Assembly (NCBI GenBank): GCA_022562475.1
Contig: JADFPD010000014.1
Span: forward strand, 1 to 33,585
Length of the DNA stretch: 33,585 bases
Reading direction: 5' to 3'
Origin: Chloroflexota bacterium
Lineage (GTDB): Bacteria; Chloroflexota; Dehalococcoidia; Lucifugimonadales; UBA3495
Part shown: piece after piece, positions 1 through 8,394 of the stretch
Layout: each line of letters starts with the position of its first letter
Position numbering within the stretch: the first letter of the stretch is position 1
The notes under the pieces: generated by a model
The model's input: only the letters and a program-made list of their open reading frames with translations
Told to the model about the DNA's origin: nothing
Databases searched by the model: none
Program-made: the position numbers and the translations under genes

Positions 1-7
1 GGTGGCT

Positions 8-658
8 TTAGGCGCCGGTGCGGTTATTCTCCCACTCGGCCAGCCGGGTCTCCAGAGAGTGCTGGCGGAGGGCCATGGTCAGGTCGCCCCGGGTGCGCTC
101 CAACACGCCGCGCATGGCGTCGGTGTTGTGCCGCAGGCCGCTGGTAACGCCCTCGGGAAAGTCGATGGTCACGAGCACGCCGTACATCTCGTCCATGATG
201 TCCATGAACTCTTGGCAGCCGTCCACGGCGTCGCGGCGCAGGGCGTCCAGGATATAACGGCGTAGTTCGCCGATGACCTCCGCCATGCCGTTGATATAAG
301 CCGCCGCATCCACTTTCAGGTCGCTGATGGTCGGAATATCGGCGCCTGAGATAACCGCCAGAGTGACGTTGGCCTCGGTGAACTCTTTGCGGGCGTCGTT
401 CATGAACCCCGCGTTGAATATCGATGGGCTGCTCTCCCGGATGTGGTCCGCCTCCCGAAGCCTGGCATCACCCTTGCCGATCAACTCCCTGGCATCGTCG
501 AAGTCCCCGCGGTGGACGGCCCGGATGGCGTTGGCTGAGAACCGAATCACTTCCCTGGAGACGGACAAGGCCAGTTCCCGGTCGCGGTTCCGTTCGGTGA
601 GTTCGTCGATGACAGAGGTCCCGATCAGGGATAGGTCTGCGCTATAGCGCGATGGCAT
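8..658 (-). CDS. Translin family protein
   Basis: 216-aa soluble, mainly helical protein of the translin family (the family of nucleic-acid-binding ring-forming proteins known from eukaryotes and archaea). What is seen: an N-terminal helix with the pattern SREVIRFSANAIRAVHRGD, a central acidic helix EFTEANVTLAVISG, then YINGMAEVIGELRRYILDALR and near the C-terminus a LRHNTDAMRGVLERTRGD helix, which together follow the order of conserved blocks in archaeal and bacterial translin-like proteins. Start is the ATG at 658. It lies 24 bp downstream of the thiE stop, so it is probably the last gene of the fmdB-fmdB-thiE-translin operon. Its role in bacteria is not established; RNA or single-stranded DNA binding is inferred from the family only. 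Confidence 0.75.
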   Translation of the reverse strand: MPSRYSADLSLIGTSVIDELTERNRDRELALSVSREVIRFSANAIRAVHRGDFDDARELIGKGDARLREADHIRESSPSIFNAGFMNDARKEFTEANVTLAVISGADIPTISDLKVDAAAYINGMAEVIGELRRYILDALRRDAVDGCQEFMDIMDEMYGVLVTIDFPEGVTSGLRHNTDAMRGVLERTRGDLTMALRQHSLETRLAEWENNRTGA

Positions 659-682
659 TTGATTGTCCCCCGGCGTCTTTCA

Positions 683-1678
683 TTAAACCCTTCCACCCGC
701 CTCTTCGATGACTTTCACCAATCTGGCGGCGGCGGCTTCCGGCTCCGGCGCGGACCCCACTGCGGCGGTGACGCAGATGGCGTCGGCCCCAGCCTCGATG
801 ACCGGTGCGGCGTTCTCGGCGTTGATCCCGCCGATGGCCACCAACGGAGTTTGGGCGGCGTCCCTAGCCAGCCGAAGTTGTTCGATGCCCTGGGGAGGGC
901 GGCCCACGCCCTTGGTGTCGGTATGGTAGATGGCGCCAAAGGCCACGTGGTCGGCGCCCATGCGCTCTGATTCCACCAGCTCTTCTATCTCATGGTTGGA
1001 ACGGCCCAATACTTGGTGAGGCGCCAGTACCCGCCGGGCCTGGTCCACGGGCAGGTCCGTCTGGCCAACATGCAGCCCCGCCGCGCCAACTATGGCGGCG
1101 ATGTCGGCGTGGTCGTTGAGAATCAGCGACGCCCCCGACTCCACACAGAGTTTCTGCAGGTCGCGGGCCAAGGGCAGAGATTCGCCCTTGTCGCGGAGCT
1201 TGTCCCTTAGCTGCAACATCCGGGCCCCGCCCTGGATGGCTGCCTGGGCTATGGCAAAGGGGTCCCGGCCGCCCGTGACCTGAGGGTCGATTATCACGTA
1301 AAGTCCCCGCACCAGGTCCGCCTTTTCCCTGCGGACCGTTGCCCCAAGTTGGCTGGTGAGTTCGTTCAGGACGCGGGTCACCCCCGCCAACGTTTCCCAG
1401 CCCAAAGGATTGGCGGACGACGCCTCATCCAAATGGGAAAGCAAGTTGGCGGCCACGATGACCAGTTCCAGGGTTTGCTGGGCCGTCTTCGGTGGGCCGT
1501 CGTCGGTCTCGGCCATCGCCGAAGCGGCGGGCATGGAAGGGATAAAATCCCGCAGATTCTGCAAGGCCGGCGCGGGCGACTGGGCCGGTGGGACGAACCG
1601 GGACGCAGCTTCGATACAGTGGAAGATGACCTGATAGCGGCTTTGGCTGGGGCTATTGATTCCCCTGGCGCTGGTCAC
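683..1678 (-). CDS. thiE: Thiamine-phosphate synthase with N-terminal extension
   Basis: Joins hydroxymethylpyrimidine pyrophosphate and thiazole phosphate to make thiamine phosphate, in the cytoplasm. The C-terminal ~210 residues form the TIM barrel with the expected motifs: QLRDK, ILNDHADIA, GLHVGQTDLP, GRSNHEIEE, the phosphate loop region GAIYHTDTKGVGRP and AIGGI. About 115 residues precede the barrel, including a predicted helical stretch (TLELVIVAANLLSHLDE) not found in the short standard enzyme. The longest reading frame begins with a GTG at 1678 that overlaps the upstream FmdB stop in a GTGA, typical of coupled translation; internal ATGs at 1534 and 1516 have no clear ribosome site, so the start remains uncertain. 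No TPP riboswitch was seen before the operon. Confidence 0.88.
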   Translation of the reverse strand: MTSARGINSPSQSRYQVIFHCIEAASRFVPPAQSPAPALQNLRDFIPSMPAASAMAETDDGPPKTAQQTLELVIVAANLLSHLDEASSANPLGWETLAGVTRVLNELTSQLGATVRREKADLVRGLYVIIDPQVTGGRDPFAIAQAAIQGGARMLQLRDKLRDKGESLPLARDLQKLCVESGASLILNDHADIAAIVGAAGLHVGQTDLPVDQARRVLAPHQVLGRSNHEIEELVESERMGADHVAFGAIYHTDTKGVGRPPQGIEQLRLARDAAQTPLVAIGGINAENAAPVIEAGADAICVTAAVGSAPEPEAAAARLVKVIEEAGGRV

Positions 1679-2016
1679 AGTTCCAGGCCCTTGGGTGTTT
1701 CTCCGGAGCGGGCGGCGTCGATGTTGTTCCGGACCGTTTGGGGCATTTCCATGCCGTATTTGGTGAAAGCGTCTTCCACGCCGCGGCCGATGTTTCGGGG
1801 GTCGCTGTAGTAATCGGGCGACCGATGCTGGCTGCCGGGACCGAAACTCTCGTGGACCGAGCTCACTGTCTTGCCCATCGCGAAGGAAGACATGCGCCTC
1901 TCCATGTCCTTGCTCTGGCAGTGGGCGCAGACCGGCTCAAGCTCGCTTTTGATGGACCTCAGAAAGAACGAAGAGAGCTTGGCGCAATCCTGGCAACGGT
2001 ATTCATATATGGGCAT
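1675..2016 (-). CDS. FmdB-type zinc ribbon protein (second copy)
   Basis: 113-aa protein of the FmdB / putative regulatory zinc-ribbon family. The N-terminus MPIYEYRCQDC followed by PVCAHC gives two CxxC knuckles that should bind one zinc; the rest (a polar tail with a tyrosine/proline-rich segment) is not conserved. The family is named after a regulator of formamidase but the function of most members is unknown. It is a paralogue of the gene immediately upstream (2085-2399), with which it shares the zinc knuckle and general plan but little of the tail. Its stop overlaps the GTG start proposed for thiE by 4 bp. Confidence 0.85.
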   Translation of the reverse strand: MPIYEYRCQDCAKLSSFFLRSIKSELEPVCAHCQSKDMERRMSSFAMGKTVSSVHESFGPGSQHRSPDYYSDPRNIGRGVEDAFTKYGMEMPQTVRNNIDAARSGETPKGLEL

Positions 2017-2084
2017 TGGGAGCCATCTCCGAGGTTCTGAAAGCTGGCCGCCCCGATAGAATCGGGGCTGACGCCGTTCCTGGC

Positions 2085-2399
2085 TTACGTATCTTTGATC
2101 TCGCGCCGTTCGCGATTAAATTCGGGCGTTGTCTGGCCACCCATTTCCTTCTTGATCCGGCCCATGTATTTGTCGACGCTGGCGCCGCTGCTCTCATCCA
2201 AGTCACTGGTGGTCTCTCGGCTGGGCACCCAGTTGAGGCTGTCGCCCCAGGACGGACGGAAGGAAAACCTGGAGATCAGTCTCTGCACATTCGCACTATC
2301 GCAATGCTCGCAACTCGGCTGCTTGTCCACAGAGTAGCTGTAGACCAGCAGGGATGTGATTCCTTTGCAGTCGTCGCAGCGGTATTCGTAGAGAGGCAC
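2085..2399 (-). CDS. FmdB-type zinc ribbon protein (first copy)
   Basis: 104-aa FmdB-family zinc ribbon, starting MPLYEYRCDDC with the second knuckle at PSCEHC; the segment after the knuckles, SANVQRLISRF, aligns with KDMERRMSSF in the downstream paralogue. It is the first gene of the minus-strand operon and is divergent from polA; the 205-bp intergenic space between them should hold both promoters. 68 bp separate it from the second copy. Cytoplasmic; no function beyond metal binding can be inferred. Confidence 0.85.
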   Translation of the reverse strand: MPLYEYRCDDCKGITSLLVYSYSVDKQPSCEHCDSANVQRLISRFSFRPSWGDSLNWVPSRETTSDLDESSGASVDKYMGRIKKEMGGQTTPEFNRERREIKDT

Positions 2400-2604
2400 G
2401 TATCTAGTCCAGGTCAGCCAGAGTCGATTAATTCACTATCGGGGTATACATTTTAACATGGGGCGATCCCCTGTGGACTTAGCCGAATCCCAACGGCCTC
2501 TACTGACTCCCATCAGGCGCGCGGACGAGGATTGGCTAATGTATAATGCGGCCACCTGAGCCGATGGATTTCAAGGCTAACAGCGACGATTCCGAGGTGC
2601 CGCC
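2400..2604. promoter_or_regulatory. Divergent intergenic region fmdB / polA
   Basis: This 205-bp space must carry the promoters of the fmdB-thiE operon (minus) and polA (plus). On the plus strand a consensus TATAAT lies at 2542-2547, 58 bp before the polA start, but no recognisable -35 hexamer is at the right spacing. The half next to fmdB is AT-rich (2425-2458). A GAGGTG ribosome site lies 5 bases before the polA ATG. Confidence 0.35.
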
Positions 2605-5430
2605 ATGGCGGATGAACAAGCCCGCACGCTCCCGATGTTCGGCGATGACGAGCCGGAAGAATCTGTCGCTCCAGTTGGACCGGCTGTGCCGGATCCCAAA
2701 GAACGTGAGCCCCTGCTGATGATCATGGACGGCCACGCCATGGTCCACCGGTCTTTCCGGGCTATTTCCACCCAGCGGCACCTGACCGTGAACGCCACCG
2801 GTGAGGATGTGACCGGGGTCTACGGGTTCGCCAACGTGTTCCTGCGGGCGCTGAACGAGTGGAACCCCGCCTACTGCGCCATCGCCTTCGACACCTCAGC
2901 GCCCACATTTCGCCACAAACAGTTTCCTGATTACAAGGCCCAGCGGGAGGCGACGCCCGAAGAACTCCGGCCCCAATTCGGCCGGGTGAAGCAGCTGATG
3001 GAAGCCTTCGGCGTGGCGGTCTTCGAATTGGAGGGATGGGAAGCGGACGACGTCATCGGAACGCTCTCAGCCCAGGCCGAGAAGATGGGCCTGGACTCGG
3101 TTATTCTCACCGGCGACCGGGACACCTTCCAGTTGATCTCCCCCAAGGTCAGGGTGGACCTGGCCTCCAGCATACAGGACCGCAAGGTCTACGACGAAGC
3201 GGAGTTGGCGATACGGTATTCGGGCCTCACCGCCGCGCAGCAGACCGATTTCAAGGCACTGCTGGGGGACACGTCCGACAACATCCCCGGCGTTCCCAAG
3301 GTGGGTGAGAAAACGGCCATCGCCTTGCTAAATGACTACCACGATCTGGAGGGCATCTACGAGCACCTTGAAGAGGTGACGCGCCCCAGCGTGAAGCAGT
3401 CGCTGGAGGAGTTCAAGGACCGGGCCTTCTTCAACCGGGAGTTGATGACCATCGACCGCGATAGCCCGGTCGAACTGGACCTGGAAAAAGCCAAGTTCGG
3501 GGATTTCGACCGGAACGCGGTGGTGCAGTTGATGACCGAACTCGAGTTCTTCACCATTATCCCCCGAATCCCGGAAACCGGGGCCACCCCGGGAGCGTCT
3601 GAAGCCGCGGCACCACCCATGCAGGCCCCCGGCGAGGGCGCTGATTACACAGTGGTGCAGACCAAAGAGCAGTTGGACCAGATGCTGGCGGCATTGCACG
3701 AGGCCGGCAGCTTCTCATTCGACACCGAGACCACCGGACTGGACGCGGTACAGGCAGGGCTGGTGGGACTGAGTTTTTCGACGGCGCCCTCCGTGGCTTG
3801 GTACGTTCCGGTGGGCCACCAAGAGGGGGAGCAATTGCCCTTGGAAGAGGTCCTAGCGGCGCTGCGCCCGCTGTTCGAGTCGCCGGACATCAGCAAGTGC
3901 GCCCACAACGCCAATTACGACATGACGATACTGGCCAGCCACGGCATCGAATGCCGAGGGGTCGATTTCGACACCATGGTCGCCGCCCATCTCCTGAGCC
4001 GGAGTCAATTGGGGCTGAAGAACCTAACGCTTGACGTGCTGGGCCAGGAGATGACTCCGATCACAAAGTTGATCGGCATCGGCCGCAAGCAACTCACCTT
4101 CGACCAGGTGGACATCGCTCAGGCGGCGCCCTACGCCGCGGCCGACGCCGACATGACCGGGCGTCTCCGCCTGGCCTTCGAAGAACCCATCGTCCGGGAC
4201 GGATTGAGTTCGCTGATGACCGACATGGAGATGCCCCTGGTCCCCGTGCTGGTGACCATGCAGCGTCATGGCATAAAGCTGGACTCAGCGGCCCTGCGGG
4301 AGATGTCGGAGGACTTAAGGGAGCAGATGTTCCAGACCGAGGAGGAACTCTACAAATCCATCGGCCATACGGTGAATATCAACTCGCCGCAACAACTGAG
4401 CGACCTGCTTTTCAATGAGATCGGCCTGCCCAAGACCAAACGCACCAAGACCGGCTACTCCACCGACGCCAACTCACTGGAGGGGTTGAAGGGGTTGCAC
4501 CCGGTGGTTGACCAGATCCTGGATTACCGTCAGGTGTCCAAGTTGAAGTCGACCTATGTTGACGCCCTGCCGGACATGGTGAACCCGGCGACGGGGCGGG
4601 TGCATACGAGCTACAACCAGACCGGCTCGGCCACGGGGCGGATGTCCAGCAGCGACCCAAATCTGCAAAACATCCCCATCCGCACCGAGATGGGCCGCCA
4701 GGTGAGAAGGGCGTTCGTGGCCGAGGGCTCGCCGGACTGGCTGCTGTTCTCCGCCGACTACTCGCAGATCGAGTTGCGGGTGCTGGCCCACATATCCCGG
4801 GACCCCGCCTTGCTGGAAGCCTTCCGGCGGGGTGAGGACATCCACTCGTCCACGGCATCGATGATGTTCGATGTTCCGTTGAAGGACATCGACGCCGAAC
4901 AGCGCCGGATCGCCAAGGTGCTGAATTTCGGGGTGATCTACGGCCTGTCGGCCCACGGCATATCCCAGCAGACGGGCTTCAGCAGGGAGGAAGGAGCATC
5001 TTTCATCGAGGCCTACTTCAACAAATACCCCGGCATCAACGATTATCTGGAGCAGGTGAAGGTAAAAGCAAGAGAGGAGCAGTACGTCGAGACCCTGCTG
5101 GGCCGCCGCCGTTACTTGCCCGATATCAATAGCTCCAACTTCAACGTCCGGGGCGGCGCGGAACGCATGGCCATCAACATGCCCATCCAGGGCACGGCGG
5201 CCGATATCATGAAGCTGGCCATGATCCGGGTGCAGAACCGGTTGGATAAAGAAGGTCTCCGCACCAAGATGCTGTTGCAGGTCCATGACGAATTGGTCTT
5301 CGAGACGCCCAAGGAAGAGATGGACGCCCTCAAGGAGCTGGTCTTCGACGAGATGCCCGCGGCCATGGAACTGGATGTAACCCTGAAGGTGGACGCCAAG
5401 TGGGGCCCAACTTGGGGAGATATGGGGTAG
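2605..5430 (+). CDS. polA: DNA polymerase I
   Basis: 941-aa repair and Okazaki-processing polymerase with all three domains. The 5' nuclease domain (about residues 30-320) shows FDTSAPTFRH, EADDVIGTL, LTGDRDTFQL and GDTSDNIPGVPKVGEKTA. The 3'-5' exonuclease domain (about 345-530) keeps its catalytic motifs: FDTETTGL with D373 and E375, the HNANYD block and YAAADADMTGRL, so proofreading should be active, unlike many bacterial PolA proteins that lost it. The polymerase domain shows DPNLQNIPIRTE, motif A DYSQIELR (D718), the motif B block RRIAKVLNFGVIYG and motif C QVHDELVFE (D895, E896). Start ATG at 2605 is preceded by GAGGTG. Monocistronic by spacing: the next gene is 87 bp away and compositionally foreign. 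Confidence 0.97.
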   Translation: MADEQARTLPMFGDDEPEESVAPVGPAVPDPKEREPLLMIMDGHAMVHRSFRAISTQRHLTVNATGEDVTGVYGFANVFLRALNEWNPAYCAIAFDTSAPTFRHKQFPDYKAQREATPEELRPQFGRVKQLMEAFGVAVFELEGWEADDVIGTLSAQAEKMGLDSVILTGDRDTFQLISPKVRVDLASSIQDRKVYDEAELAIRYSGLTAAQQTDFKALLGDTSDNIPGVPKVGEKTAIALLNDYHDLEGIYEHLEEVTRPSVKQSLEEFKDRAFFNRELMTIDRDSPVELDLEKAKFGDFDRNAVVQLMTELEFFTIIPRIPETGATPGASEAAAPPMQAPGEGADYTVVQTKEQLDQMLAALHEAGSFSFDTETTGLDAVQAGLVGLSFSTAPSVAWYVPVGHQEGEQLPLEEVLAALRPLFESPDISKCAHNANYDMTILASHGIECRGVDFDTMVAAHLLSRSQLGLKNLTLDVLGQEMTPITKLIGIGRKQLTFDQVDIAQAAPYAAADADMTGRLRLAFEEPIVRDGLSSLMTDMEMPLVPVLVTMQRHGIKLDSAALREMSEDLREQMFQTEEELYKSIGHTVNINSPQQLSDLLFNEIGLPKTKRTKTGYSTDANSLEGLKGLHPVVDQILDYRQVSKLKSTYVDALPDMVNPATGRVHTSYNQTGSATGRMSSSDPNLQNIPIRTEMGRQVRRAFVAEGSPDWLLFSADYSQIELRVLAHISRDPALLEAFRRGEDIHSSTASMMFDVPLKDIDAEQRRIAKVLNFGVIYGLSAHGISQQTGFSREEGASFIEAYFNKYPGINDYLEQVKVKAREEQYVETLLGRRRYLPDINSSNFNVRGGAERMAINMPIQGTAADIMKLAMIRVQNRLDKEGLRTKMLLQVHDELVFETPKEEMDALKELVFDEMPAAMELDVTLKVDAKWGPTWGDMG

Positions 5431-5517
5431 GGCGGGCCAGAAAATTTCAATCTGACCAAGATTCCGAATCCTGTATTCGCTGGCAGTACCTGGCGAGAAG
5501 GAGTAGTACCCGAACCG

Positions 5518-7032
5518 ATGGAATATCGTTATGCCTTCAACGAGGTTATATCAGCGTTGTCTCCCTCTTACAAAAGTATCGACCTTAGGGCCATCTTGGT
5601 TATCTTGGGTGACGGTAAGGGGTGGAGATGCCTTTTTGGCGTAGTCCGGCTTTCCCGTAAACCCCAAGATGATGTTGAGATCGAGCACAGCGAAATCAGG
5701 CAACTCCAAAAGTTACCTGATCATTTCCTTCGGCATTCGCTGTCACCAGACGTTAACCCTCAACCGTTCAGAGGCATGAACGTAGAATTGTCTTCGTTTG
5801 GGATAGATCAGCTTGGTGGTATCTTGAATAATTTTCGTGATGGCAAGGTTCACGTTCGTGAGAGGACATTCGACCTTTGGGACGCTGTAGCCAGCTCTGA
5901 CCTTGCATTCGAATATATGGACCGCAGGGACGATCCATACGCGAAAGGTTATGAAGATTGGCCCACATTCTTTTTGGGACTCGGCCAACAGACCGACTCT
6001 CTGTCGGCAGACATGGATTCTATCTCTTCGATTGGGAGAGATGACCTGAACATCTGGGCAAGAGAAGTGGGCTATTCAACGTATAGAGACCTGTGCGAAC
6101 GAATTCTAGGCGTTCCATGGGGGCAGGGAAATCGGTTTGAAATTAGAGCGCCTATTTACGCCGCAGTTAATCGAGTGGACCATTCGGGCAATTCGATTTG
6201 GGTAGACGGCGTGGCCGACCAAAAATTTAACAATTTGGTTCTCGAATGCACCACCTCTGGCGTTAGCGGGGTTCACGGCACTGCGACGCCTGAACGAGTC
6301 ATCGGGAGAGAAGACATCAACGAACCGGTTGACCGTGACGGTCTCATCCACTTTTCGAAAGAATTCCCGGCAGATACTATTCCTGAATCGGGCTATGCGA
6401 CAGCTATCTTGTTCCGAGAACAACCAATCCGGTTTGACCTTTCACAAACCAAATCTAGGTTAAGGAACGGATTTTCTGCGTTCAATGTCTTCACTGCATT
6501 TATCCCACGGGATGATGTTAGGGAATATCTCGATTGCCTGGTTTCAGGTGAACGTTTAGAAGAGTCAAAGCTTTTTGACAATTTCAAGCCGAAATATCGA
6601 GGCAAGAAAAGAGACGAACTGTTTGAATACGTCGTCGTTTATCTTCTAGGTCTTTGTCAACTGAACCCTATTCTGCTCTCTAATCCTCAATATGATTCGC
6701 TGAACGGAGGTCTAAACTCGGCGAGCGCCGATATATTGGCCCTAACACCTGAGAAAGAACCGCTTTTGGTCAGTTGTACAATGGCGATGCCCGACGTTAA
6801 GAAAATCGGCACGTTGGCGGCTGCGAATACAGCCATTTCCGAGCGATTGGGACGCGTAAGCGGACAGCTAAATCTTTTGCTAGTTTCGGGAAAGCCGAGT
6901 GTTCCTCACGTGGAAAACTCTGTTCCTACGCTGGGCGCAGTGGACCTACGCGCGATATGGGAGATGATCGAGAACGGGGATATTCGGGGCACATGGAACT
7001 TGATGGGATTAGCTCGAGGATTCCAAATTTGA
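5518..7032 (+). CDS. Unrecognised AT-rich protein with PD-(D/E)XK-like motifs
   Basis: 504-aa protein that I do not recognise. Composition differs sharply from its neighbours: the row 5821-5880 has 26 G/C of 60, against 42 of 60 in a polA row (4141-4200), which suggests transfer. No signal peptide or membrane helix is seen. Two segments resemble the core of restriction-endonuclease-like folds: residues 228-245 (IWVDGVADQKFNNLVLEC then T; acidic D230, E243) and residues 404-430 (ADILALTPEKEPLLVSCT then a KKI at 428-430; D405). In the second the usual E-x-K strand reads S-C-T, so it may be degenerate or a non-catalytic variant. A defence or DNA-processing role is a guess based on these motifs. 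Start ATG at 5518; several internal alternatives exist. Confidence 0.7.
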   Translation: MEYRYAFNEVISALSPSYKSIDLRAILVILGDGKGWRCLFGVVRLSRKPQDDVEIEHSEIRQLQKLPDHFLRHSLSPDVNPQPFRGMNVELSSFGIDQLGGILNNFRDGKVHVRERTFDLWDAVASSDLAFEYMDRRDDPYAKGYEDWPTFFLGLGQQTDSLSADMDSISSIGRDDLNIWAREVGYSTYRDLCERILGVPWGQGNRFEIRAPIYAAVNRVDHSGNSIWVDGVADQKFNNLVLECTTSGVSGVHGTATPERVIGREDINEPVDRDGLIHFSKEFPADTIPESGYATAILFREQPIRFDLSQTKSRLRNGFSAFNVFTAFIPRDDVREYLDCLVSGERLEESKLFDNFKPKYRGKKRDELFEYVVVYLLGLCQLNPILLSNPQYDSLNGGLNSASADILALTPEKEPLLVSCTMAMPDVKKIGTLAAANTAISERLGRVSGQLNLLLVSGKPSVPHVENSVPTLGAVDLRAIWEMIENGDIRGTWNLMGLARGFQI

Positions 7033-7098
7033 TGGAAAATCAATCCGTAGTAGGCCATCGCTTCTCTACCTAACATCTAAATTGACGGGGATATTCAA

Positions 7099-7977
7099 TT
7101 GGAACTCTACCGCAGCTTTATCTTTGTGCCCGGCAACCGGGAAAATATGCTGGAGAAGGCACGTAACTTCACCGCCGATGTTGTGATGGTGGACCTGGAG
7201 GACTCGGTGCCTTCCGGCGAGAAGACCGTCGCCAGGGACATGGCCAAGGAGTGGGTGCCCATCCTACGGCGCGAGGGTCAGAGGGTCATGGTGCGGGTGA
7301 ATTCCCTGGATACCGGCCTGACCCGCTCGGAATTGGAGGCCATCGTTTCGCCCGACCTCTACGGAATCAGCCTGGGCAAGGTCGAGTCAACCTGGAATAT
7401 CCGGGACGTTGACCGGATGCTGAGCGCGATAGAGCCGGTGGCCGGTGTGGCGCCGGGCTCCATCAAGATCGTCGCCTGGACCGAGTCGGCCATCGCTCTT
7501 ATCGATGCCCGCGACATCGCAACCTCCTCACCGCGTGTGATCGCCCTTGCCTTCGGCGCCGAGGACTTCACCAACGACATGGGGATCGAACGTTCCGACA
7601 CCGGCGAAGAGGTCCAAGTGCCCCGGTCATTGGTCCCGGTGGCGGCCAGGGCGGCGAATGTAGCGTCCTTGGACTCTCCCTTCGTTCTGTTCCAAGACCT
7701 CGACGCACTGCGGGCCGACGCCAAACGGGCCAGGCAGATGGGCTACACCGGTAAGCACGCCATCCACCCCTCCCAACTTGACATAATCAACGAAGTATTC
7801 AGTCCGTCGAACGAGGAGACTGCCTACGCCCGGAAGATAGTGGAAGCCTGGGAACAGGCCGAAGCGGATGGCCGAGGGTCGCTGGCCATGGATGGCCGCA
7901 TGGTGGACGTGCCGGTGGTGAAACGGGCCCAGAACCTGTTGGCCTTCGCCGACGCCATCGAGGCCCAAAAGCGCTAG
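7099..7977 (+). CDS. HpcH/HpaI aldolase family CitE-like CoA-ester lyase
   Basis: 292-aa TIM-barrel enzyme of the CitE / malyl-CoA lyase branch, which cleaves or forms carbon-carbon bonds in 3-hydroxyacyl-CoA thioesters using a divalent metal. Seen: RSFIFVPGNRENMLEKA at the start, VVMVDLEDSVP (metal-binding acidic pair region), VMVRVNSLDTG, WTESAIALIDA, ALAFGAEDFTNDMG and GYTGKHAIHPSQ, all in family order. Start is a TTG at 7099 with GGGG 8 bases upstream; no ATG fits. It lacks partners for a citrate lyase complex (no CitF or CitD nearby), so a stand-alone malyl- or citramalyl-CoA-type lyase is more likely; the true substrate cannot be read from sequence. Followed 13 bp later by folB. Confidence 0.88.
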   Translation: MELYRSFIFVPGNRENMLEKARNFTADVVMVDLEDSVPSGEKTVARDMAKEWVPILRREGQRVMVRVNSLDTGLTRSELEAIVSPDLYGISLGKVESTWNIRDVDRMLSAIEPVAGVAPGSIKIVAWTESAIALIDARDIATSSPRVIALAFGAEDFTNDMGIERSDTGEEVQVPRSLVPVAARAANVASLDSPFVLFQDLDALRADAKRARQMGYTGKHAIHPSQLDIINEVFSPSNEETAYARKIVEAWEQAEADGRGSLAMDGRMVDVPVVKRAQNLLAFADAIEAQKR

Positions 7978-7990
7978 GCGCTGGTTCATT

Positions 7991-8377
7991 TTGAAAGACG
8001 ATTTTCCAAAGACCGACCGGATCGTCCTTGAAGGCATGCGGTTCTACGGTTTCCACGGCGTGAACCCCGAGGAACGGGTGCTGGGGCAAGAGTACCTGGT
8101 AGACCTGGCCGTGGAGATCGACCTTCGCCGGGCCGGCGACTCGGACCGGTTGGAAGACACCATCAGCTACACCAGCATCTACCGCGCCGTACGGGATGTC
8201 ATGGAGGGCGAACCGCGAAACTTATTGGAGGCAGCCGCTCAGTCGATAGCCGACCGGTTGCTGTCTGAATTCCCGGTGGACTCGGTCGCCGTCCGGGTGA
8301 AGAAACCCCACCCGCCCATCCGCGGGTCGGTGATCGAGAACGCCACCGTTGAGATATTACGCCGCCGCGAGAATTAG
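7991..8377 (+). CDS. folB: Dihydroneopterin aldolase
   Basis: 128-aa enzyme of folate synthesis that converts dihydroneopterin to hydroxymethyl-dihydropterin and glycolaldehyde. Family features: DRIVLEGMRFYGFHGVNPEER near the N-terminus (shown by its key FYGFHG), EYLVDLAVEIDL, DTISYTSIY, the NLLEAAAQSIAD helix with the catalytic-site glutamate, and VRVKKPHPPI with the conserved lysine. Length is typical. The frame opens at a TTG (7991); the first ATG (8036) would remove the first conserved strand, so the TTG is preferred even though the ribosome site is weak. Probably cotranscribed with the CitE-like gene and the PPOX gene. Confidence 0.93.
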   Translation: MKDDFPKTDRIVLEGMRFYGFHGVNPEERVLGQEYLVDLAVEIDLRRAGDSDRLEDTISYTSIYRAVRDVMEGEPRNLLEAAAQSIADRLLSEFPVDSVAVRVKKPHPPIRGSVIENATVEILRRREN

Positions 8378-8394
8378 ACGGCCGGAGAATCGAT

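Noticed and set aside
2400-2604. TPP riboswitch before the thiE operon
   Set aside because: No recognisable thi-box sequence is present; the leader is short and thiE is third in the operon.
4474-5286. Long minus-strand frame opposite polA
   Set aside because: It is the antisense shadow of the polymerase domain in GC-rich DNA; no family resemblance and no ribosome site.
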